In this document: positions 52,904 to 64,000 of the stretch, in pieces | Numbering within the stretch: the first letter of the stretch is position 1 | Layout: every line of letters begins with the position of its first letter | DNA from: Phoenix dactylifera | Taxonomy: Eukaryota > Streptophyta > Magnoliopsida > Arecales > Arecaceae | Direction: 5' to 3' | Length of the DNA stretch: 64,000 nt | NCBI RefSeq assembly: GCF_009389715.1 | Contig: NC_052395.1 | Span: forward strand, 18,449,528 to 18,513,527 | Made by a program: the position numbers and the translations under genes | The notes under the pieces: generated by a model | Database searches by the model: none | What the model saw: only the letters and a program-made list of their open reading frames with translations | Told to the model about the DNA's origin: nothing

Positions 52904-55900
52904 ATGGCCGCCGAAGAACCCCCCTACACCTCTTACGTCCACATGGAGGATGGAGAATCCGATGAGGAGAGCAGCTCGCATGCACCGAGGAATGGCGACA
53001 ACCATTCCCACGGAGGCCGCCGCCGCCGCAAGGGGAGCTGGTCGTTGGGCGGCGTGGTTGACCCTCAGTCGCGTTGGGTCCAGGAGTGGAACCGTGCATT
53101 CCTCCTTGTGTGCACAGCAGGGCTCGTCGTCGACCCCCTCTTCTTCTACCCCTTGTCCATCAGCGGCGCCCGCATGTGCCTCTTCGTCGACGGCTGGTTT
53201 GCGATCACCGTGACAGCGCTCAGGTGCATGACTGATGCTGTGCTCGTCTGGAATATGTGGATGAGGCTCAAGACATCCTACCGCATGGGACGGTTGCGTG
53301 GCGCGGAGGAAGGTCGGGCTCCCATGAGCCCTCGGGCAGTAGCACTCGACTACTTGAAATCCAAGAAGGGCTTCTTTTTCGATCTCTTCATCATTTTCCC
53401 GGTGCCTCAGGTGAAATTTCTCTTTCGAGATATCCTCATCAATTATTGTTCTTTGTGTTGTTATCATCGTTGTCGCTGTCCCCGTCGTCGTCTACCACCT
53501 GCGACAATTTATCAGCCATATAAAATATGGTATGATTCTGTGGTTGTATTGCATAACCAATTAGGTGGTTTTTCTTCATAGCAACAACCACTTCTATAAA
53601 ACTAGAGAGTTCATTTTTTTCTTCATGAAAAACAAATGATTTTGGACTGAATGAGCCAGAAGAATACAGATTTTCTTAGCTATTAGCTACTCCAAGGTTC
53701 CAAGTTAGGTCGTATTAGCTATCACTTTTGCGTGGTTCTATTGATTTTTGTGACTACAAAGTCTTCGAATGTATACCTAAAGAGACTTTAATGAAGGTTA
53801 AATATCAATTTACAGTATAGCATGACCAGAGGAAACACCATTCTCCAATCATTCTTGTGGACGGTTCACCCCTGCCTTCAGGCAAACCTCAAGGAAAACA
53901 GCACTTACATCAAGCCTCGGTGAAGACCACAAAGCTTGAGTACTAGTGCATGCATGTTCCCACTTTCATGATCTCTACCGCTTGCAAACTTCTAGACATT
54001 TATCAGCAGTTTGAAAAACTCATGATCTCGTTTGGCTACGGATTGTTCATGAAATTAGGGGAAACAGATCTAAGCAATCAAAAACAATTATGTTCTCTCC
54101 AAGAGAAGGGAATTTCTCCAACCAATCCTCGCATCTATGTGATTAGAGGCCATTTTCTTTTCCTGCACCATTGAGATGTGGACATTAGATTCGCTATCAC
54201 TTTTACAAGCAGTAGCATGTGTAAATCTCGACCACCTTAGGGTACTAGTGTTGTCCTCTGCATGAAGTTCTGTAACTGAATGCATCCATTGCTGCAGGTT
54301 GTTTTGTGGGTGGCAGCCCCTGTCCTCATATGCAGGGGATTGACGACCATGGTGATGACTGTCTTCTTGGTTATGTTCCTCTTCCAGTACCTACCAAAGA
54401 TATACCACTGCATCAGCTTCTTGCGCCGCTTGCAGAACTCATCAGGCTACATATTTGGGACTATTTGGTGGGGAATTGCTATCAACTTGATAGCCTACTT
54501 TGTTGCTGCACATGTGAGTATTGTTTCAGCAATGAAATAGTTTATACCAAACCAAACTCCTTGATCAGCATCAAAGGGAATAAGCAACAAATTTATGAGC
54601 ATCAATAGAAAATTTTGTTACATACAGTTCCTAAGATGCCCTACTTGCCAACATGGTCAACTCGATTATGTTCGATATTATGTTGTACTAAAGTTTCTAA
54701 TAGATGAATATTATCATGAACCATTGGATAAAGTCTATAAACTCGCAGTTCTGAAACCTTCTCTGATTGCCTTATTTTTTTAATAGCAATGATTAGCAAC
54801 AAACATCATATATCTATGACAAGAGTGTTACCTAATAAGTGTCTCCTAACTCCTGCCAAAGGTTCTACTACTAACCATTTCACATTCAGAGCATCACCCT
54901 CCCATTTCGATGAGAAATATGAGCATATTTCTTATTCTTTGTGAACGACAGGCTATAGGCGCTTGCTGGTATTTGCTTGGGATCCAGAGAGCTGCAAATT
55001 GCCTTAATGAGCAATGCATTGCAACAAAGGGGTGTGGTCTGAAGGCAGTGGGATGTGCTAATCCTATATACTATGGAATTACAACGGCAAGTAGAGATGG
55101 GGAGATATTGTCTTGGGCTAACAATGCCAATGCAAGGGAAGTGTGTCTTGACAGCCAAGATAAATTCGATTATGGGACTTATAAGTGGACAGTCCTCCTG
55201 ATTACAAACTCAAGCCGACTGGAGAAGATACTCCTCCCCATCTTCTGGGGCCTGATGAATCTAACGTAAGCAACGCTTGAAATTACTAAACCTACTTGGG
55301 GCTCACCATTCTTTTTTGTTTGCTTGGTGCTCTCAATAGATAATCAAATTGCATTGATTCATATGCTATCGCTAATTGGTTTATAAATTGTGATCTGAAT
55401 TACCAGAAGGGAAGAAAAGTCCTCATCTGATTATGCTTTATAACCAATACTGCAGTTATCACCTTTGAGCTCATCGATATCGCATAGCAAAATTACATCT
55501 TGCATAACAAAATTTAAATCTATGAATTGTTTCTCTTGATTCTTTCTTCTTTCTTTGACACTTTGTACTATAAAACATGATGATCCTGCCATCATCCTTC
55601 ATTCTCAGAGTAGTCTGAAAAGTGGTTTAACGTACCATTTTGCCTGGAGTACCAGTGGAAATAACCTTTCAACAGACATTGAATCCATAGATACTTTCCT
55701 CATGTTTACGCTTCCCATGTAGTATACAAGATCCCTTAAAAGATCCCTGAAACTATTTCTTAGTTATATTATATGAAATTTCCTGCTATGTCAAACGTAA
55801 GGAAATCTAATAAATGTTATCTAGAACTTCTGACAATCATCATATTGGAATCCAGCACCTTTGGCGGGGGTCTCGAGAGCACAACCGAATGGCATGAAAT

Positions 55901-58900
55901 TCTCTTCAACATCATTGTTATAACAGCTGGGCTCCTTCTGGTCACAATGTTAATTGGAAACATCAAGGTAAAGGATATGATGATTCCAGATGCTAACATC
56001 AAATATAGCAGGATCGAACTTGTTAATGTCGAAGCTTTGTGGCGCTGTAGGTGTTCTTGCACTCAGCAACATCAAAGAAGCAGGCGTTGCACCTAAAGAT
56101 GAGGAGTTTGGACTGGTGGATGAGAAAGCGGCAGCTGCCCAAGGGGATCAGACACAGGGTGCGCCAGTACGAGCGGCAGCGATGGGCAGCAATGAGAGGG
56201 GTTGATGAATGCAAGATGATCCAAGACCTCCCCGAGGGCTTGAGGAAGGAAATCAAGTACCACCTCTGCCTTGATCTCGTCCGACAGGTACTCAAGCTGG
56301 CTGCTTTTCCTAGATTTCTTGCAAAACATAGTATGGTGCGCAGGGGTATTGGAGTTCCGATGTCAGGACTCAAAAGATGGTGTTTCTAACCAGGGGCGGC
56401 CCAATGCATTTGGGGGCCTAGGGCGAACTCACTAAATGAGGCCTTTTTTAAAATAATAATAATAATAATAATAAATTTTTAATAAGTATAAAATACTTTC
56501 ATATCCACATTCATATTTTCTATTAGACATTTGAATATAAAAATTATATTACCAAACAAAACAATTAAGATAATTACTACAAACAAATTAAAATATAAAA
56601 GAGAAAAAATAGAAGAGAAAAATTGTAACAAAATTATAGAAATTGCAATAAAATTAGGGAAATTAAACACTGGATGTCGAAAATATAATCAAACAACAAA
56701 AGGAGGGTTAGAAGGATCACACCATATGCTGTGCAGCTTGTGCTAGTGCTACAGTGCCACTAGGCCCACTACCCACAGACCACAGTCCACAGTCCCACTG
56801 AGTCACTGTCAGTGTCACTCTCAGTGAGACGGACGGGAGGGCTGAGGGGACGGCCGGGCCCGCCGGGGTGACGGGTCACGGACTCACGGGACAACGGGAG
56901 CCGGGGCCGGGGAGGGAGGCGAGGAGGTCACGCTCACGCCGTCTGTCGTCACGGCCTCACGCCTCACGGGAGCCGGGGCCGGGGGCGGGCGAGGAGCGGA
57001 GGAGGTCACGGGCTCACGGCTCACGGGAGTGACGGACTGACGGCACAGGCCGCGGGCGGGGTCCGGGGACTGGGAGGCGCTCAGGCGGAGGAGACGACCT
57101 CGCCGGCTCGCTGGATTGAGCCGGACGGGCCGACGGGCGACGGGGTCACGGCCTCACGAGAGCCGGGGGCCCGAGAGGCGGGAGCGAGGCAAGGAGCCGA
57201 GGAGGTCGCGGGCGGCGGGACCGCCTGGATGCCGGGGAGGCGGGGACGGTCGCGGGATGCCGGGGCCCGAGGAGGCGGGGAGGCGGACTGGCGGAGGCGC
57301 GGCCACGCGGGGGGAGGCGAGGAGGAGACGAGTAGACGACCCAGGCGGCAGCCGGCAGGCAGTCACACCTTCACCTTCACGGAACAGTCGAACAGAGACA
57401 CAGAGTAGAAGAGGATTGAGGAAATAGGAATGAGGAGCAGAGGAGGAGTGGAGGAGGAGTGGAGCAGGAGCAGGATGAAGATTTTAAAGAGAGCCAGAGG
57501 GCAGAGAGGAATGATGGGCGATGGCATCATGGCCGATGGGAGAGGAGGAGTGGACAGTGGAGCACCCGGCGACCCGCGTCTTGTCGAGGTAGCCGTTGGC
57601 TCCTGCCATCCTGCGGGCTGCGGCCTTACCCTCTGATGTAGTCTGTAGCTAGCTACTAGCTAGGAGCGGGAGATGGGAGGGTAGAGGCGTAGAGCGTAGG
57701 TGCCGTCGCGGGGCCTTCTCTCGAGCCGGGGCCTTGGGCGACCGCCTAGGTCGCCTAAGGCTTGGGCCGCCCCTGTTTCTAACACTTCTAGGGAATCATG
57801 GTGCCTGGGTTTGGTTGGGACACAGATCCACTCAAAGGTGTTTGATCCGGACCAAGTTTTCTGATCCTGGAGATGTGGTTTAGTAGGTAGTTTAAGAAAA
57901 ATTTAGAACCATATTGTAGTGAAAAGCAGCTCATGACAGCCACTGTATACTATCTGGATCTGATAAACACTACATGCATAGATCAAATACTAAGCCCGGA
58001 TCACTGTAGTTTCTGAGAGGGATGGAAAGGAATGCATCCATGGCTTTGAATGGATCCCATGGGCCCAATGGCAAATAGGAAGATCGAAAAGGCTAGTTCA
58101 ATTCACAGATGACCAGTCATTGGAGACTTCAAAGTCAAAAAAACAAAGTCGACATACGCCTGGGCGGCCCATCTTCAATTGACTCTAATTACTTGGCGGG
58201 TGTTTGTAAAAGATCGATTGAGCTGAAGTCCGAAGTCCAACAATAAAATTTTTAGGCCCTTCGTTTCGGTTAGAAGATGACATATACTTCTTTTATGCAT
58301 CCTTGCAGGTTCCGTTGTTTCAACACATGGATGAGCTGGTCCTGGAGAACATATGTGACAGGGTGAAGTCATTGATCTTTCCCAAAGGAGAAACTGTAAG
58401 CCAACTTTAATCCAAGAAAAAACTCTCTCTTGCTCTTGTTCTAGGCTCTCGATGACTCTGCCTGCCAACTTGACTTAGATTACCAGAGAAGGTGACCCTG
58501 TACAAAGAATGCTATTTATAGTCAGGGGACACCTGCAGAGCAGCCAAGCTCTCCGAAATGGCATCATGAGCTGCTGCATGTTGGGCCCCGGAAACTTCAG
58601 CGGCGACGAGCTCTTGTCATGGTGCCTTCGACGACCGTTCATCGAGCGGCTGCCTCCTTCTTCCTCGACCTTGGTGACCCTCGAGACCACCGAAGCATTC
58701 AGTCTGGAAGCCGGCGACGTGAAGTACGTCACGCAGAACTTCAGGTACACGTTTGCCAACGAGAAGGTGAAAAGGAGCGCAAGATACTACTCCCCTGGAT
58801 GGAGGACGTGGGCAGCGGTGGCGATTCAGCTAGCGTGGAGGAGGTACAAGCTCCGGCTAACACTCGCTTCTCTTTCGTTTATACGTCCCAGGAGGCCTGC

Positions 58901-58991
58901 TTCGCGTTGTTCCTCGCCTGGCGAGGAAAGGCTTCGGCATTACGCTGCTCTCTTGACCTCTCCCAAACCCAACCAAGACGCTCTCCCGTGA
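52904..58991 (+). CDS. CNGC4: Cyclic nucleotide-gated ion channel, CNGC4 type
   Basis: A plasma-membrane cation channel subunit; CNGC4 works with CNGC2 in calcium signalling, immunity and development. Exons 52904-53410, 54298-54513, 54952-55265, 55856-55967, 56051-56287, 58309-58395 and 58479-58991 join without a break to 661 codons plus stop; phases agree and all borders are GT-AG. The start sits in ACCATGGCC. S1 (about 65-86), S2 (93-120), S3 (156-175), S5 (220-250, YIFGTIWWGIAINLIAYFV) and S6 (365-385, AGLLLVTMLIGNIK) are clear. The pore reads NLTTFGGGLESTTEW, one residue longer than the FGNLEST I remember for CNGC4. The C-linker is followed by the nucleotide-binding cassette GPGNFSGDELLSW (about 527-539) and an IQ motif IQLAWRRYKLRL (about 608-620) for calmodulin. 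Intron 5 holds a hAT insertion. Confidence 0.93.
56391..57775. mobile_element. Non-autonomous hAT element in CNGC4 intron 5
   Basis: It starts CAGGGGCGGCCCAATG and ends CTTGGGCCGCCCCTG, inverse repeats of each other. TTTCTAAC flanks it on both sides (56383-56390, 57776-57783), a perfect 8-bp duplication. The 1.4 kb include an AT-rich part (56440-56700) and a very GC-rich core (56820-57400) of CACGGGAGCCGGGG-like repeats. No transposase. GC-rich open frames in it are low-complexity. Confidence 0.93.
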
Positions 58992-60198
58992 TGAAAAGGA
59001 TCCCATATTACTGCTTCGGAGGCCCAGCACAAGTTCATGGGATTGTAGGTTTTGGAGTTACTTCATAGGCTTCCTCAAGGGGATGTGATGTTGATGCTTT
59101 TATTTGGAGCTTGGGGGCTTGAGCAAATGTAAGATCGAAAATCTTGGTGACCACTTATGTGAGGTAACATGAATTCAATTATTTCTTATAGTATATACAT
59201 ATAATCATAACTATAATTAAAATTAATTATAATACAATCATATTGCGTCTGATGCCTCTAGCCTGCTTGAATTGTCTATCTTATACATGGAGAGAATTCC
59301 AGAGTGTTCATTCTCTTCAATTGAATGTGTAGTGGTTTTTTTCGCATGAAATCAGGGTGAGAAAGGAAACAAAACCTGCTTTGATGTGATAATTTCTTTT
59401 TAATAGTTAGGGAAATAAATGGTCGAACTATGTTTCAATCAGCATGGATATGGTGTATTCGCAGCGTAGCATCATAAGAATGGATTTAAAACATCAGTCG
59501 AAAATCTTCAATTTGATGATTTGATGAGCTTTATAGGGATATGCATTTGTTGGTGAAAAATGTGCTAGACTTTACTATTGTAATTCCTAAATTCTGGAAA
59601 CAACTACTTATCATATGCATGTATTAAATTCAAAAGTTTATTAAAAATAATTGGATGGATTGAAGCAAGCTAGGATGGGTTGGATTAATTTGTAGCATAG
59701 TAAAATTTAAATGTTATGTAATTTGATAGGATTGTATTTCGATGCATATATCCTTGTATTTCTGCTCGGCCTGGTATCTCCTCCAAACTAAACATGTACC
59801 CGATTTACGTCTAGCCTATAACCAATCTGAGTCCGGCCTATATATGGCAACCAAAATTTGGCATTGGGACATTTTGACAGGCTACCAAATCCATGTATAA
59901 AGCCCAATTAGACCTACCATAGCATAACTTATACCAATTGGACCTTGAGAAATTAAACTATCCTAATCATCGGTCATCTTTAACCTACCACATTCGATCA
60001 TTCCACAAATTTTACTTGTTTTCCTTTCCATATTCTCCAATTAACTACAAAATCCCAAGCTTAGAAAGTACATGGTCCATTAATACTATTATCCCTGTTA
60101 TGTCAATGCTACATTTAGTTTTGACATAAACTATAACCATAACATAATTTTTCCATATAAACCATCCGCCGAGCTTGGTCAACGAAATCCACCTTTAA
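58992..60198. other. CNGC4 3' flank and intergenic DNA
   Basis: It contains the gene's 3' untranslated region (length not determinable) and AT-rich intergenic DNA. No gene, RNA or repeat recognised. Confidence 0.5.
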
Positions 60199-60938
60199 GG
60201 CCCTATTTGGGAAAGCTTTTGAAGGGCCAAAGAGCACTTTCTGGTCTTCCAAAAGCACTTTTAGATGAAATAAGAGAGTTTGGTAAAAATGTCGGCAAGC
60301 TATTTTAGCTTTTTCAAAATGCTGAAGCTCCAAAAATGGAGCTTTCCGAAAAAAGCACTTTTAGGCTCGGTCGAAAAGCTATTTTTTTACCAAAATATCC
60401 ATAATAAAATATAACAATTATACAAAATATCCCTTTAATAATTATTTAACCAATTTTATCAAATAGCTAGAAAATTTGTTATATTATGAGAAATTAATTT
60501 ATGCTAATAATTATAATATTTTATATATTTATTATTGTATTATACTATATATAGTACTATACTATATATAATATTATATTGCATTATATCGTAATATATT
60601 AATATGTTATGTTGAATAATTTAATATTATATTAATTTATTTATAGTATACAATATTATATTATTATATTATAATAATATTATATTACATTACAATAATA
60701 TTATACTATATCATATATTTATGTATTAATATATATTATATTTTATTATGCTCTGTTGTATAATACTCTGCATTGTCCTTTATAGTCATTTTATCATACT
60801 AAAAGTATTTTGTTAGTTTGTTTACAAACACATGTTAAAGTGAAACAATACTTTAAAATTATAGTTACCAAACAGCAAACAACTTTTTATAAAATCTCTA
60901 CTTGAGAAAGTTCTGTCAACAGCTCCTCCAAACGGGGC
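60199..60938. mobile_element. Tourist-like (PIF/Harbinger) MITE
   Basis: Starts GGCCCTATTTGG and ends CCAAACGGGGC, an imperfect inverted repeat, with TAA on both sides (60196-60198, 60939-60941), the 3-bp duplication usual for this superfamily. The centre is extremely AT-rich (60400-60750, ATATTATA words). About 740 bp, no coding. Confidence 0.75.
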
Positions 60939-61038
60939 TAAGACCCTATTAAATCATTGAACTTGGTATTCCTCTCGTGCTCACACTCAAAACTGCATTA
61001 ATCGTAACATCAAAATTCATGAACACTCCTATAACAAC

Positions 61039-61870
61039 CAGTGCCAGCTCGAGCCTTAGGCGACTGAGGCGGTCGCCTAAGGCCCCCGGCCCAGGGAAGG
61101 CCCCCATCGGAAGATGCTGCAGCTATACAAACACTCATTCCTTCCATTCTCGTCTTCCCCCCTTCGTCTTCCACTCTTATCTTTCATCCCTTCTCTTGTT
61201 TGGTTTTGGTCTTGGTTTTCCTTCCCTCATATTACTCCTGATCCAGCTGGGCCATCGGGAAGAAAGATAGGGGGATCGGAGATGGATTTCTTGGAGGGTG
61301 GAGATTCTTTTAATTTTCTCCTCTCGGTTTCTTCTCCCCTCTTGGGTGGTAGAGAGAGAAAAGGAGCTAGAGGGAGTTGAATGGCTGCTGTGCTGTGATG
61401 TTGCAGTTGCTGCTTGGGTACTCACTTGAAGGGGAGATGGTGGGATGGGACTTTTATTTATTGGATGGAGTGAATTTTCCATAATGCCCCTACTTTCTCT
61501 TATAGAGAGGTTCAATTTTTTTATTACCTTGACAATGAAGTGCCATGAGATAACCATTTCCTAATCGGCTTTTGCTTGACATGGTAAACACTATTGTCGA
61601 GCATTATTTTAGTTAATTAATCAGTTTCATGGCCCTTCTTTTCGAGCAATTACTTTTATTTACTTTCATTTAAAAATTATATTAAATTTAAAAAGTTATT
61701 TACCTATTTTTATTAAATTTATATATCTTTGTTGAAATAGTATACTAGCTATCTATTTCTATATCATTTTTTTAAATATTTTATATTTATTAAAAAATTT
61801 TATTATTAAAAAAAAGAGGCCTCATTCATTGGATTTGCCTTAGGTCCCCAAATGTATTGGGCCGCCCCTG
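61039..61870. mobile_element. Second non-autonomous hAT element of the CNGC4-intron family
   Basis: Bounded by a perfect ATAACAAC duplication (61031-61038, 61871-61878). It ends ATGTATTGGGCCGCCCCTG; its start (CAGTGCCAGCTCGAGCC) is diverged from CAGGGGCGGCCCAAGCC. The shared GGCGACTGAGGCGGTCGCC and CCTAAGGCCCC words tie it to 56391-57775. 832 bp; no gene. Confidence 0.85.
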
Positions 61871-61878
61871 ATAACAAC

Positions 61879-62577
61879 CAAGTTGCGCTCATGGTCCAGA
61901 TCATAAATAAAACATTTTGTTGAAACCTCAAAATTAATGTGGAAAAAAGAAATTTTTTGAGACTAATTTCTTTTAAATAATGTTGTAAGCAATTCATTTA
62001 TGTTACCTACATTAAATACATAAACAGAATGTACCACTAAAAATCCCATCTTCCCAGCCACCTAATAAAATTCACCCTCAATAAAAGGAAAATCCTACAA
62101 CAAAATTTTGACGTGTCCACTTGGTTGTGATTTCGCACTGGTGGCCCAATAACAATTTCCTTTTAGGTGCACCCATAAGACGAGCAAGTAACTGGGTTGG
62201 TTTGAGATGCGAACTCAGGATTTGTAAAATAAATTGCTGAAATTTTGAGAGATAAGACCACTCAGCACTCAAACCCCTATCCTCCCGCTTAGGTGGGGAG
62301 AAGGGGAGGGATGGCGTGACCGACACTTGGAAGCAATGACACCAGAAATTACCTTAACGCAAATTACTTTTAAAGAGGGAAAAAAAGAGAAAAAGACCGA
62401 ACAAGGGCTAGCCTAGAATTCATGCTAAAAAAGTAAAAAAAAAAAAAAAAAAAAGTTTTAGCAAAAGCAGTTTAGTAAATTTCCGTACAACTAATTAACT
62501 TTAGTTTTGGTTTTTTTTTTTATAGCTTATAAAAATTTGTTGCTCTTTTTGCACAACTTACGTGTAAGCCATCACAT
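61879..62577. other. Intergenic DNA, no gene seen
   Basis: AT-rich with an A-run at about 62436-62454. Nothing else can be supported. Confidence 0.5.
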
Positions 62578-63245
62578 CTGGGGTAGCCCAAGTCTTAGGC
62601 GACCTAGGTGGTCGCCCAAGGTCCTAGCCTGAAGGAAGGCCCCCGTCAGACCGCGACTCCTAGCCTTCCAGCTCCCACTCCTAGCTACAATGTACGTAGA
62701 GCCTCTACAAGACGCCTGAGGCAGGGTTGCAGGAGCCAACGGCTACCTCGACAAGACACCTGAGCCACTGAAGGTGAGTCGCCGCGACGCTATCCCGTGA
62801 TTTCCGTCCCAATCCCATCAGCCATCGGCCATCGGTCATCATCCCTTTCTTTAAAATCCTCATCCTCCTCCTCCACTCCTCTTCAATCCGATCTGCAGCT
62901 GAGCTCCTCTTCTATTGTTCTACATGCTGCAAGTCCGCAACTTCGGCTTCATCGGCCCAAGCCTTTAAAGTTTAAAATCCTCTTCGTCGGCGAGGTCATC
63001 TCGTGATCTCCTCTGCCTCCCCGCCTCCCTGGCATCCCGCAAGGCCGCGACCTCCTCGCCTCCCTCCCGGCTGCCTGCAAGTCTGCAACTTTGGCTTCAC
63101 CGGCCCAAGCCTTTAAAGTTTAAAATCCTCTTCGCCGCGCCAGCGAGCCGACGAGGTCGTCTCATCCGCCTCCCCAGTGTCCCCGCCTCCCCGGCATCCC
63201 GCGACCTCCTCGCCTCCCTCCCGGCTCCCATCCGGCTGTCCCCTG
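62578..63245. mobile_element. Third, diverged member of the same hAT family
   Basis: Begins CTGGGGTAGCCCAAG and ends GGCTGTCCCCTG, with CATCACAT / ACTCACAT (6 of 8 matching) on the two sides. GTCTTAGGCGACCTAGG, GGTCGCCCAAGG and GGAGCCAACGGCTACCTCGA match the reverse complement of the 56391-57775 element, so it lies in opposite orientation. An internal direct repeat of about 70 bases (62927-62996 and 63075-63143) surrounds CCCAAGCCTTTAAAGTTTAA. Confidence 0.7.
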
Positions 63246-64000
63246 ACTCACATCTGTTAGACTACGTACTCTCTCTCAATGGACATTGGACAAGAAAGAT
63301 GTTTAATGAAATGCCTATGAAAATCGGTCCTGCTGTAGGGCCACTTGCAGTTGATTGTATCAGCCTAAACCAGTAAACCGTATGTTATTTCTTTTTGTCT
63401 TTTTGACAAAGGATGGGAAAGTCCATTGGATTCATTGCATTTATGATTTATATAAGAATATGAGATGAAGAATGATAGAAAAGGAAAGACAAACAAAGTT
63501 AAAATCAAAGCTGGTTGATGTCTAAGCGTGATGGTTTAATTTCTTGGTTTGCTTGGAAAACTTCAAAGCTGCATTTTGGTTGCACAACATTTTGAGGTTC
63601 AGAATGGTAGATGTCAGCCCAAGCCCAACCAAGATCATGAGGTTGGGCTCCACATAATTAACAGTTTACCTTGCACCATAATGTGGTAAATGGTAATATA
63701 GGTATACCATGTAGATCAGTTCACATGGGGGGTCTGGAAACCAGTAGTCAGGTGAACCACATGGTGTTGTTGCATGTGGGATCATGGTTTATTCATGCAA
63801 GATTCTTTAATTCTTGGGATTACTTCGTTGCCATTAGCCAATGTTGACATAGAGGCTATTCATTAACATTTCACAAGACTCAATATATTGTGCAGGCTGT
63901 CAGTATCTCTTCTTTACTTTGACAACATCATTGCCATATACATATCCAACCTACCTAAAGAAAAGAAAAAATCCTAACCATTTTTATGAACAAACTTAGG
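63246..64000. other. Intergenic DNA to the window end
   Basis: No open frame of note, RNA gene or repeat boundary was recognised. Confidence 0.5.

Noticed and set aside
53950-54174. 74-codon frame between CNGC4 exons 1 and 2
   Set aside because: It lies inside intron 1, has no domain, and the flanking exons join correctly without it.
57116-57641. Arg/Gly-rich open frames of 60-103 codons
   Set aside because: They fall within the GC-rich core of the non-autonomous hAT element in the CNGC4 intron; low complexity on both strands.

Overview
The window is nuclear DNA of a flowering plant, probably a monocot (a palm would fit, but that is inference). Every recognisable gene and repeat family is plant-specific: a CNGC4-type channel, Tat-like Ty3/gypsy, SIRE-like and Angela-like Ty1/copia, CACTA and hAT elements, and a Tourist-like MITE. 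Only one gene looks functional and host-owned: a seven-exon CNGC4-type cyclic nucleotide-gated channel (52904-58991, +). Nearly everything else is transposon.

Layout. 1-83: the end of a CACTA element. 1030-7148: a complete hAT element with a broken BED/hAT transposase and a captured exon resembling inositol pyrophosphate kinase (PPIP5K/VIP). 8048-49338: a four-level nest, delimited base by base through target-site duplications (TSDs). The outer shell is a Tat-like gypsy element on the minus strand (TSD CAAAG). A SIRE-like copia element, also minus, sits in its reverse transcriptase region (14690-45329, TSD ACCTT). The SIRE 3' LTR is split by a CACTA element (14776-25510, TSD TGA), which is itself split by a smaller CACTA element (18015-20844, TSD AAG). 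The SIRE pol gene is split between protease and integrase by an Angela-like copia on the plus strand (32116-41814, TSD CAAAT). Unnested lengths are about 10.6 kb (gypsy), 10.2 kb (SIRE), 7.9 and 2.8 kb (CACTA) and 9.7 kb (Angela-like).

49482-52426 is a solo LTR (TSD CTACT). From 52.8 kb on lies the CNGC4 gene, with a 1.4-kb non-autonomous hAT element in its fifth intron. Downstream are a Tourist-like MITE (60199-60938) and two more members of the same small hAT family (61039-61870 and 62578-63245).

How the parts relate. LTR divergence estimated by eye falls with nesting depth (about 10% in gypsy, about 2% in SIRE, about 0.8% in Angela-like), which supports the insertion order. Both CACTA elements and the large hAT carry pieces of host genes that keep splice junctions (PSI1-like, CCB4-like, PPIP5K-like). 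The gypsy element carries an antisense gene behind its own TATA box. The outer CACTA keeps a fully open seven-exon gene for a plant-transposase-family (PF03004-like) protein although no catalytic transposase is visible. No tRNA, rRNA or CRISPR array was seen.
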